This document shows, piece by piece, positions 1-7,327 of a stretch of DNA of 32,152 nt. The translations under genes were made by a program, and so were the position numbers. This stretch comes from Alphaproteobacteria bacterium (GTDB lineage: Bacteria; Pseudomonadota; Alphaproteobacteria; Caulobacterales; Caulobacteraceae), in the NCBI GenBank assembly GCA_018895795.1, contig JAHINZ010000425.1, positions 1 to 32,152 of the forward strand, given 5' to 3'. How positions within the stretch are numbered: position 1 is the stretch's first letter; every line of letters starts with the position of its first letter. The notes under the pieces were generated by a model. It saw only the letters and a program-made list of their open reading frames with translations, made no database searches and was not told the DNA's origin.

Positions 1-6
1 AAGCTT

Positions 7-36
7 GCCCCGCGTCAAGGCGGGGCTTCAAGCCCC
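7..36. repeat. Two overlapping, mutually exclusive hairpins (terminator/REP-like)
   Basis: GCCCCGC(7-13)/GCGGGGC(20-26) and GGGGCTT(22-28)/AAGCCCC(30-36) share 22-26; directly 3' of the minus-strand small ORF. Confidence 0.5.
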
Positions 37-168
37 TTAGAGCGACTGGACCACGAAGGTGATCGCCGACACCGGAACACCCACGATCAGGGCGACGGTG
101 ATCGCGGTCATCAAGACCTTGTCGGCGATGCGGAACAGGCGGGCGGCGTGCATTTTCGGTTGATCCAT
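37..168 (-). CDS. Small single-TM hypothetical protein (43 aa)
   Basis: ATG-to-TAA ORF MDQPKMHAARLFRIADKVLMTAITVALIVGVPVSAITFVVQSL; hydrophobic segment; below the ORF-track length cutoff. Confidence 0.55.
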   Translation of the reverse strand: MDQPKMHAARLFRIADKVLMTAITVALIVGVPVSAITFVVQSL

Positions 169-247
169 AGAGAGGGCTGGACGCGCGCCGGGGAGGGAGG
201 CGTCCATGATCAACAGATAGGCGGTGATTTGGGTTCCAACAATGCTG

Positions 248-266
248 AATATCGATAAACGATATT
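248..266. promoter_or_regulatory. Operator-like perfect palindrome AATATCG-ATAAA-CGATATT
   Basis: 7-bp perfect arms in an AT-rich island upstream of the small minus-strand ORF. Confidence 0.4.
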
Positions 267-293
267 AAAAACTCTTAATGTTGAGTGATGGCA

Positions 294-887
294 TCAGGCT
301 AGTTGCACGGAAGTCACAACCAGGGAATCGCGCCGCGCCACCGCCTCGAACCAGGCCTCCAGAGCGGGTCGGCCGACGCGCCAGTCCAGAACCTTTCGGG
401 CGTCGAAATAGGCCAGCTGGGCGGCAACGGCGATCTCGGCGATCGTGAAGCGATCGACCGTGAAGGCCTGGGTTTCCAGCAGGTCCAGACCGGCGGTGAT
501 GGCGCGAAGCTGGCGCTCCAGCAGCTCGGGACGCTGGTCGTCGGCCGGCCGCATCCGCTCGCGCACGACGGCCACGGCGGCCGAGCCCATGCCGTCGGCC
601 AGGGCCTGGAGCGTCAGGGCCCGTCGGCGATCCTGGCCGGAGGCCGGGATCAGGCCGGCGCCGCCCAGGGCGTCCAGGTGGTCGCAGATCACCGCGGAAT
701 CAAACAGGATCTCGCCGTCGTCGAGGATCAGGGTGGGCACCTGGCTCAGCGGATTGAGGGCGCGCAGACTTTCGTCGGTGAACGGGCTGGCGGTCTCCAG
801 GGTGATGGCGCCGGTCAGGCCGTTTTCGTGGGCGACGATGCGAACCTTGCGCGCAAACGGCGACAAGGCGGAGTAAAGGAGCCGCAT
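294..887 (-). CDS. Glutathione S-transferase family protein
   Basis: MRLLYSALSPFARKVRIVAHENGL...QVPTLILDDGEILFDSAVICDHLD: thioredoxin-fold GST N-domain; start is internal to the longer listed ORF. Confidence 0.85.
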   Translation of the reverse strand: MRLLYSALSPFARKVRIVAHENGLTGAITLETASPFTDESLRALNPLSQVPTLILDDGEILFDSAVICDHLDALGGAGLIPASGQDRRRALTLQALADGMGSAAVAVVRERMRPADDQRPELLERQLRAITAGLDLLETQAFTVDRFTIAEIAVAAQLAYFDARKVLDWRVGRPALEAWFEAVARRDSLVVTSVQLA

Positions 888-911
888 GGGTGATTTCCGA
901 AGGAGGCCGCG

Positions 912-1514
912 ATGGCGTTGAGACTGCAGCCTGGACTTAAGCTTGTCGTGGCCACGCACAACCCCGGAAAGGTCCCGGAAATCGCGGCCCTGCTCGACGG
1001 CCGCTTTGAACTGGTCTCCGCCGGGGCCTTGGGCCTGCCCGAACCGGAGGAAACCGAGACCACCTTCGTCGGCAACGCCCTGCTCAAGGCCCGCCACGCC
1101 GCCGACCTGTCGGGCCTGATCGCCCTGGCCGACGACTCCGGCCTGTCGGTGGCCGCCCTGGACGGCGCGCCCGGCGTCTATTCGGCCCGCTGGGCCGGAC
1201 CGACCAAGGATTTCACCTTGGCCACGGCCAAGGTCGAGCAACGCCTGGAAGAGACCGGCTCGGACGACCGCGCCGCCTGGTTCACCTCGGCCCTGGCCGT
1301 GGCCTGGCCGGGCGGTCCGGCCGTGATCGTGCAAGGCGAGGTGCACGGAACCCTGACCTTCCCGCCGCGCGGAACCCGGGGCTTCGGCTACGACCCGATC
1401 TTCGTCGCCGCCGGCCATGACCTGACCTTCGGCGAGATGGAGCCGACCGCCAAGGACGCCATCAGCCACCGGGCCCGGGCGTTCGAGAAGCTGAAGGCGG
1501 CGCTGTTTGAGTGA
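912..1514 (+). CDS. rdgB: Non-canonical purine NTP pyrophosphatase (RdgB/HAM1)
   Basis: [13 protein letters not shown]..., [37 protein letters not shown] motifs. Confidence 0.95.
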   Translation: MALRLQPGLKLVVATHNPGKVPEIAALLDGRFELVSAGALGLPEPEETETTFVGNALLKARHAADLSGLIALADDSGLSVAALDGAPGVYSARWAGPTKDFTLATAKVEQRLEETGSDDRAAWFTSALAVAWPGGPAVIVQGEVHGTLTFPPRGTRGFGYDPIFVAAGHDLTFGEMEPTAKDAISHRARAFEKLKAALFE

Positions 1515-2670
1515 GTCAAAGCCAGCCTTCCTCGCCCCCCTCGGCGTCTATGTCCACTGGCCCTACTGCGCGCGCATCTGCCCCTATTGCGACTTCAACG
1601 TCGTGCGCGACCGGGGGCGCGGCGCCGAGCAGGCGCAGCTGGCCGACGCCATCGTCGCCGACCTGATCGCCCAGCGCGCCCTGACCGGCCCCCGCCGCCT
1701 GCTGTCGATCTTCTTTGGCGGCGGCACGCCGTCGTTGATGGACCCGGCCCAGGTGGCGCGGGTGATCGAGACGGCCCGGGGCCTGTGGTCGCCGGTCGAG
1801 GATCTGGAGATCAGCCTGGAGGCCAATCCCACCGACGCCGAGGCCGGCCGGTTCGAGGCCCTGGCGGCGGCCGGTGTCGCGCGCCTGTCGCTGGGCGTGC
1901 AGTCGCTGCACGATGACGCCCTGGCCCTGCTGGGCCGCAATCACGACGCGGGATCGGCGCGGCGGGCGATCGCCGTGGCGGCCCACGCCTTCCCGCGCCT
2001 GTCCATCGACCTGATCTATGCCCGCCCCGGCCAGAGCGTCGGCGCCTGGCGCGCCGAGCTGCGGGAGGCCCTGGCGATGGGTCCCGAGCACGTGTCGCCC
2101 TACCAGTTGACGATCGAGACCGGCACCGCCTTCGATCGCGCGGTGGGCCGCGGCAGACTGATCATGCCGGACGAGGACCTGGGCCACGACCTGTTCGAGG
2201 CCACCCAACAGGTGCTCGAGGCCGCCGGCTTTGACGCCTATGAGGTGTCCAACCACGCCCGGGGGCAGGCGGCGCGCTCGCGGCACAATCTGGTCTACTG
2301 GCGCGGCCATGACTATGTCGGGGTCGGGCCCGGCGCCCACGGCCGGCTGACCTTGCCCGAAAGCCGGGTCGCCACCACCGCCCATCGCAAGATCGCCGAC
2401 TATGTCGCCGCCGTGCGCGACACCGGGGTCGGCTTCGTCCAGGAGACCCTGTCGGCCGTCGAGGCGGCCGAGGAGCGGCTGGTGCTGGGCCTGCGGATCG
2501 ATGACGGCGTGGCCTTCCCGGAGGTGGCGGTCCTGGGCCTGTCGCCCGAGGCCGCCAAGGTGCGCCGCCATGTCGACCTGGGCCTGTTGGTCGATGATCC
2601 GGTACGCCTGCGCGCCACCCGCGCGGGTCGACTGGTGCTGGACCGGCTGACAGGCGCGCTCGCGACCTGA
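1507..2670 (+). CDS. hemW: Radical SAM heme chaperone HemW (coproporphyrinogen III oxidase-like)
   Basis: [18 protein letters not shown] radical-SAM cysteines, [32 protein letters not shown] start overlaps rdgB stop. Confidence 0.93.
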   Translation: MSESKPAFLAPLGVYVHWPYCARICPYCDFNVVRDRGRGAEQAQLADAIVADLIAQRALTGPRRLLSIFFGGGTPSLMDPAQVARVIETARGLWSPVEDLEISLEANPTDAEAGRFEALAAAGVARLSLGVQSLHDDALALLGRNHDAGSARRAIAVAAHAFPRLSIDLIYARPGQSVGAWRAELREALAMGPEHVSPYQLTIETGTAFDRAVGRGRLIMPDEDLGHDLFEATQQVLEAAGFDAYEVSNHARGQAARSRHNLVYWRGHDYVGVGPGAHGRLTLPESRVATTAHRKIADYVAAVRDTGVGFVQETLSAVEAAEERLVLGLRIDDGVAFPEVAVLGLSPEAAKVRRHVDLGLLVDDPVRLRATRAGRLVLDRLTGALAT

Positions 2671-2724
2671 TAGGACTATCCGCCGAAGCAGTATCGCGTC
2701 TCCCGGCGCGGCAAGGATTCCCCC

Positions 2725-3612
2725 GTGAGCCGCACGATCACCGCCCCGCCGCCGCTGTCGGACGCCCCCCTGGCGCCCGGCCTCTATCTGGTGGCGACGC
2801 CGATCGGCAATCTGCGCGACATCACCCTGCGGGCCCTGGACGTGATCAACGCCTGCGACCTGTTGCTGGCCGAGGACACCCGCGTGTCGGGCAAGCTGCT
2901 GGCCGCCTACCAGATCTCCAAACGGCTGGAGCGCTATGACGAACACGTCGCCGATCGCGCCACGCCCCGCATCCTGGAGCGGCTGGAGGCCGGCGAGCGC
3001 GTGGCCCTGGTCTCGGACGCCGGCACGCCGATGGTCTCCGACCCCGGCTATCGCCTGGCCAAGGCGGCCATCGCCGCCGGCCATCCGGTGTTTCCGATCC
3101 CCGGGGCCTCGGCGGCCCTGGCGGCCCTGACCCTGGCCGGCCTGCCCACCGACCGCTTCCTGTTCGCCGGCTTCCCGCCGCCCAAGAGCGCCGCGCGCAA
3201 GACCTTCTTCGAGGAACTGGCCCCGGTCCGCGCCACCCTGATCTTCTACGAAGGAGCCTCGCGGGTGGCCGACAGCCTGGCCGACATGGCCGCCGTGTTC
3301 GGCCCGCGCGACGCCGCCGTGGCCCGCGAGCTGACCAAGCTCTACGAGACCTGCACCCGCGGCACGCTGGACGACCTGGCCGCCGATCCGCGCTTCGACA
3401 GTCCCAAGGGCGAGATCGTCATCCTGGTCGGTCCCGGCACGGAACGTCCCGTCCAGGCCGGCGACGCCGAGAGCGCCCTGCGCGAGGCCATGGCCCGCCT
3501 GCCGCTGGGCGAGGCGGCCTCCGAGGTCGCCAAGGCCCTGGGCCTGCCGCGCCGCGACCTCTACCGCCAGGCCCTGGCTCTCAAGGACGCCGCCCAGGAG
3601 ACGGCGGGATGA
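2725..3612 (+). CDS. rsmI: 16S rRNA (cytidine(1402)-2'-O)-methyltransferase
   Basis: LYLVATPIGNLRDITLRALDVI, LLAEDTRVSGKLL, LVSDAGTPMVSDPGYRL; GTG start. Confidence 0.95.
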   Translation: MSRTITAPPPLSDAPLAPGLYLVATPIGNLRDITLRALDVINACDLLLAEDTRVSGKLLAAYQISKRLERYDEHVADRATPRILERLEAGERVALVSDAGTPMVSDPGYRLAKAAIAAGHPVFPIPGASAALAALTLAGLPTDRFLFAGFPPPKSAARKTFFEELAPVRATLIFYEGASRVADSLADMAAVFGPRDAAVARELTKLYETCTRGTLDDLAADPRFDSPKGEIVILVGPGTERPVQAGDAESALREAMARLPLGEAASEVAKALGLPRRDLYRQALALKDAAQETAG

Positions 3613-3983
3613 CCGCCGCCCGCCAGATCCGCGGCGCCCAGGCGCGCTTGTCTGGCCGACGCGCCGAGGTGCTGGCCGCCGCCTGGCTGATGCTGAAGGG
3701 CTATCGCATCCTGGGCTTTCGCCTGACCACGCCGCTGGGCGAGATCGACCTGCTGGCCCAGCGCGGACCCATACTGGCCGTGGTCGAGGTCAAGCGCCGC
3801 GCCCATCTGGACGACGCTCTGGACGCGGTCACCGCCGAGCAGCGGGCCCGGCTGCGGCGCGCCGCCGCCCACATCATCGCCCACCGCAACGGCCTGCGGA
3901 ACGCCAGCGTGCGCCTGGACCTCATAGCCTTGGCCCCGGGCCGTCGGCCGCGCCATCTGCGCGACGCCTGGCGGGAGGCGTGA
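3609..3983 (+). CDS. YraN (UPF0102) family endonuclease-like protein
   Basis: GRRAEVLAAAWLMLKGYRILGFRLTTPLGEIDLLAQRGPILAVVEVKRR; 4-nt overlap with rsmI. Confidence 0.9.
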   Translation: MTAARQIRGAQARLSGRRAEVLAAAWLMLKGYRILGFRLTTPLGEIDLLAQRGPILAVVEVKRRAHLDDALDAVTAEQRARLRRAAAHIIAHRNGLRNASVRLDLIALAPGRRPRHLRDAWREA

Positions 3984-4798
3984 TGACCCGCGCCGAGGCT
4001 GAAGCGATCCTGATCCGTATCGGCGAAGGCCCCGACGAGGGCTTCCCCCTGTTCGAGGCCGCCCTGGCCTGCGCGACGCATGATGATCCCGACCGCGACC
4101 CCGAGCCGACCCTCGCCCTGGGACGCCAGGCGGGCGAACGCCTGATCGAACGCCTCAAGACCGAGTCGCCGGAGGAAGCCGTCGCCGAGGCCCTGGCCGG
4201 CGACCTTCGCCTGACCGGCGACGTGATCACCTATGACCACCCCGACAATGCCGACATCATCGCCATCGCGCAGCGCCGCAAGGGCCTGCCGGTGGCCCTG
4301 GGCGTCTTCTATCTGCACGCCGCGCGCCAGGCGGGCGTGGCGCTGTACGGGGTGGATTTTCCCGGCCACTTCCTGCTGCGCATCGAGACCGACGAAGGGC
4401 CGCTGGCGCTCGATCCGTTCAGCGAGGGCCGGGTGGTGCTACCCTCGGAGCTGTCGCGGCGGGCCCTGCGCACCGGCCTGATGCCCGATGTCGCCGACAA
4501 GCTGGAACGCTTGATGGCCCCGGTCTCCGACCGCGCCGTGCTGATCCGCCTGCAGAACAACATCTTCGCCCGCGCCCAGCAGGCCCGCGACTGGCCTCGC
4601 GCCGAGCGTTCCGCCCTGCGCCGCGCCCTGCTCAATCCCGCCGACCACCGCCCCTGGCTGGACGTCGCCGCCGCCCGCGAAGGCCAGGGGGCCCTGGCGG
4701 GCGCGCTGCAGGCCCTGACCCGCGCCCAGATTCTCGACGGCGGCGCGGCCATCGCCGCCCGCGCGGCGCGCGAGCGGGTGCGGTTGAAGCTGAACTGA
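3983..4798 (+). CDS. SirB1 family / transglutaminase-like TPR protein
   Basis: YDHPDNADIIAIAQRRKGLPVALGVFYLHAARQAGVALYGVDFPGHFLLR; start overlaps yraN stop. Confidence 0.85.
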   Translation: MTRAEAEAILIRIGEGPDEGFPLFEAALACATHDDPDRDPEPTLALGRQAGERLIERLKTESPEEAVAEALAGDLRLTGDVITYDHPDNADIIAIAQRRKGLPVALGVFYLHAARQAGVALYGVDFPGHFLLRIETDEGPLALDPFSEGRVVLPSELSRRALRTGLMPDVADKLERLMAPVSDRAVLIRLQNNIFARAQQARDWPRAERSALRRALLNPADHRPWLDVAAAREGQGALAGALQALTRAQILDGGAAIAARAARERVRLKLN

Positions 4799-4875
4799 GA
4801 GGCGCGTCGGCCGTCGCCTTACGAGGCGGCCGCGCCCGAGATGGCGGCGCGGGTCCTGGCGGTTCGCCTTGAGCC

Positions 4876-5364
4876 TCAGGCCCAGGCCGGCGTCCAGCCC
4901 GCCGCGCCGTCGTCACCCTTGGCGGGAGGGGCCTTCGGGCGGCGAACCCGGCCTTGGCGCGCGCGACCGCCCCGGCGTGCCCGGTCCATGATCCTGGACG
5001 CGCGCGCCCGCGCCCAGGCCAGGGCCGATCGGGCGAGGTCTCGCAGTCCGCGCAGGCGCGCGGCGGCGGCGATCAGGACGACGGTGGCGAAGAGGTCCAC
5101 GAAGGTCGCGACGTCGAAGGCCATCAGCCAGGCCAGACCCTCGGGCAGCATCAGGCTCAGCAGACGCAGGCCTTCGGATTCGAACAGCAGGGCGGCCAGC
5201 AGGGTGACGCCCAGGACGACCTTGGCCAGGATGATCTGGCCCAGCGTCAGGCGTGACAAAGCCTGGGCCGGCGCCTCGATCAGCAAACGTCGCAGGCGCT
5301 TACCCATGTCTGTTTCCGTACAGAGCAAGATCGCGATCAAGGTCGCCAGCAGCATGAACGTCAT
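4876..5364 (-). CDS. Hypothetical membrane protein
   Basis: Hydrophobic stretches MTFMLLATLIAILLC, IILAKVVLGVTLLAALLF, FVDLFATVVLIAAAA; charged C-terminus. Confidence 0.65.
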   Translation of the reverse strand: MTFMLLATLIAILLCTETDMGKRLRRLLIEAPAQALSRLTLGQIILAKVVLGVTLLAALLFESEGLRLLSLMLPEGLAWLMAFDVATFVDLFATVVLIAAAARLRGLRDLARSALAWARARASRIMDRARRGGRARQGRVRRPKAPPAKGDDGAAGWTPAWA

Positions 5365-5495
5365 GTCGAAAGCCCCTGACGATCCTGGTGTGCGCACCGG
5401 AGGTAGGCGTCGTTGTCGGGCGGAACAAGAGCAGGGCGGCGGCCCAGCCGGCGGCCGCCCGCCAAGGCGGTCGTCGCGTACAGGTCCTGGCTCAA
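5361..5495 (-). CDS. Possible 44-aa ORF exactly filling the intergenic gap
   Basis: TTG start overlaps upstream stop (TTGA) and TGA stop overlaps next ATG (ATGA); MSQDLYATTALAGGRRLGRRPALVPPDNDAYLRCAHQDRQGLST. Confidence 0.25.
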   Translation of the reverse strand: MSQDLYATTALAGGRRLGRRPALVPPDNDAYLRCAHQDRQGLST

Positions 5496-6847
5496 GGCTT
5501 GGCCGGAGCTTTGGCCGCCCCATCGCCTTCGCCGGTCGGCGGCGGGGCCTCCCAAAGGAAGCGGATCGGCAGGGTGATCCGCAAGCCCTCGACGGGGTCA
5601 CCCTCGGTGGTCCAGGGGTTCATGCGTATCAATCCGGCCGCCTTGATCGCGGCGGCGGCGAAGTCCAGGCCGGCCGGCTCCTCGCGAACGGCCTGGCACT
5701 CGACCAGATCGCCGGTGGCCGTGAGCGCACAGGAGGCCGCCCCCAGACCCGTCGTGACGCCGGCGGCGGCCGCCGCTTCGGGATAGACCTGGGCCATGCC
5801 TTCTATGGTGAGGGTACGGATCCAGCGCGGCTTGCTCAGCTTGCGGCCCTCCGGCCCGGCGGGGTTTCGGAAACGGAAAGGGATGTCGACCTTGTAGTCG
5901 TACAGGGACTTGGCCTGGTCGCTCTCGAAGACGACCTGAAACGATCGCGACAGGCTCTTGGCCGCCTTGCCAAAGCCCTTGCCCATGGGGTTTTCCGAGA
6001 TCACGTCGCAGGCGTGGGGAACCCCTCTCTTGTCCAGGTCGCAGCGCAGGACCGCGTGGCCGGTCGGGGCGTCGCCGGCCTCGGCGGTGGGCCAGGCCGC
6101 CGCCACCTGGGCCGCCGACGGCGCCACGGTCCAGGGCGGATCGAGCACAAGGCTCTGGCCCGCGGGTCTGACCCCTCCGTTGGCCAATCCAGCCCAGACC
6201 ACCGGGACCGTCACCTCGCCGCCCGGCACGGGCTTGCCGCCCCGGATCTTGGGGCTCATGCGAAATTGCGGGGCCAGTTGCAGCGCGGCCTGCCCGAATC
6301 CCAGACCCTGCGGCTCCTCGGACAGAACCTTGCAGGCCTCCAGGAAGCCCTCGACCGTGATCACACACCCGATCGTCGCCCGGCCGTCGCGGCCGGCCTT
6401 GATCGCGGCGGTCGGGAAGGCGCCGGCCAGGGCGCTCGAGGTCGGCTTCTTGACCCAGTCTGGATTGGCGTCGCCGGGGGCGAGGAACTGGAAGCTGGTC
6501 TTCACCGGTCGACCCGCGACCGGCGCGCCCGAGGCGTCCTTGGTCTTGATCCGCTCCTTGCCGACCAGTTGCAGGGCCGCCGCCCCAAAGCCCAGACCGA
6601 CGGGGTCCTCCTTGAAGATCGTACAGTCGTTGAGCTTGCCATCGCTTCCGGCCACGCAGGCCAGGGTGGCGTAACCCGAGATCTTCCGTTCGAAAGCCGC
6701 CGGGGGATAGGCCGCCTTCACATCAGCCGGCTTGGCGACGGCGACAAACTGCGGCCTCCAGCCGGCGGCGTCATCATCATCGTCCAGCGCCAAGGCCGGG
6801 CCGACGATCGCGGCGAAGACGATCGCCAGGGTCCATGAACGCCACAT
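5492..6847 (-). CDS. Secreted protein with four tandem TonB-C-terminal-like repeats
   Basis: Signal peptide MWRSWTLAIVFAAIVGPALA; four repeats of C-x10-C ... (E/K)(E/D/N)P.G..F..AA. Confidence 0.75.
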   Translation of the reverse strand: MWRSWTLAIVFAAIVGPALALDDDDDAAGWRPQFVAVAKPADVKAAYPPAAFERKISGYATLACVAGSDGKLNDCTIFKEDPVGLGFGAAALQLVGKERIKTKDASGAPVAGRPVKTSFQFLAPGDANPDWVKKPTSSALAGAFPTAAIKAGRDGRATIGCVITVEGFLEACKVLSEEPQGLGFGQAALQLAPQFRMSPKIRGGKPVPGGEVTVPVVWAGLANGGVRPAGQSLVLDPPWTVAPSAAQVAAAWPTAEAGDAPTGHAVLRCDLDKRGVPHACDVISENPMGKGFGKAAKSLSRSFQVVFESDQAKSLYDYKVDIPFRFRNPAGPEGRKLSKPRWIRTLTIEGMAQVYPEAAAAAGVTTGLGAASCALTATGDLVECQAVREEPAGLDFAAAAIKAAGLIRMNPWTTEGDPVEGLRITLPIRFLWEAPPPTGEGDGAAKAPAKP

Positions 6848-6996
6848 CGGAAGACTCCCAGGAACCCCTCGGCGCTGCTCACGCGGATAACGACAGCGCG
6901 CAGCCCTGGGTAGAGCTTAGCCTGGGCGCGAGTCGCTTGCCAAGGGCTGGTGAAGACGCCGGGCTAGGCTTTCGCCGTCGCCCGGCGTCTTGAGAG

Positions 6997-7167
6997 TCAG
7001 GCGTTCTTGTCGACGAGTTTTCCCTGTCCTGGGGGCGGCGCGGCGCGGGGCGCGGCCTTGGCGGCGCCGTCGTCGCCGTCGTGATCGTTGCGGACCTCCG
7101 GTCCGGGGCCTTCAGCGGCTTCGGCCATGGGCGCGGGCGCGGGCGGGGGCGTGCTGGAAATCTTCAT
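6997..7167 (-). CDS. Small Pro/Ala-rich hypothetical protein (56 aa)
   Basis: MKISSTPPPAPAPMAEAAEGPGPEVRNDHDGDDGAAKAAPRAAPPPGQGKLVDKNA; upstream GGAGACTCGC gives a weak SD; below ORF-track cutoff. Confidence 0.55.
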   Translation of the reverse strand: MKISSTPPPAPAPMAEAAEGPGPEVRNDHDGDDGAAKAAPRAAPPPGQGKLVDKNA

Positions 7168-7327
7168 GCGAGTCTCCTGTTTCGGGCGAGCGTCAGGCCG
7201 CCTGATCAGACAGGACGACGCGCTAGGCCCGCCCCCTCAAGGCACTGTTCGCGCGTCGGCGGGAGCGCGCGCGATTGGCGCGGCGCGAAGGGTTTGCGGC
7301 GCCCAGGGTCCGGCCTATGTTCCGCCC

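Noticed and set aside
1516-3084. 522-aa minus-strand ORF antisense to hemW/rsmI
   Set aside because: Mirror ORF with biased composition; sense genes have clear motifs.
4841-6838. 665-aa plus-strand ORF
   Set aside because: Antisense to the four-repeat protein and the membrane protein; Arg/Gly-rich composition with no domain.
7088-7327. N-terminal extension of the polA ORF
   Set aside because: Low-complexity and upstream of a good ATG (7328); overlaps the divergent 56-aa ORF region.
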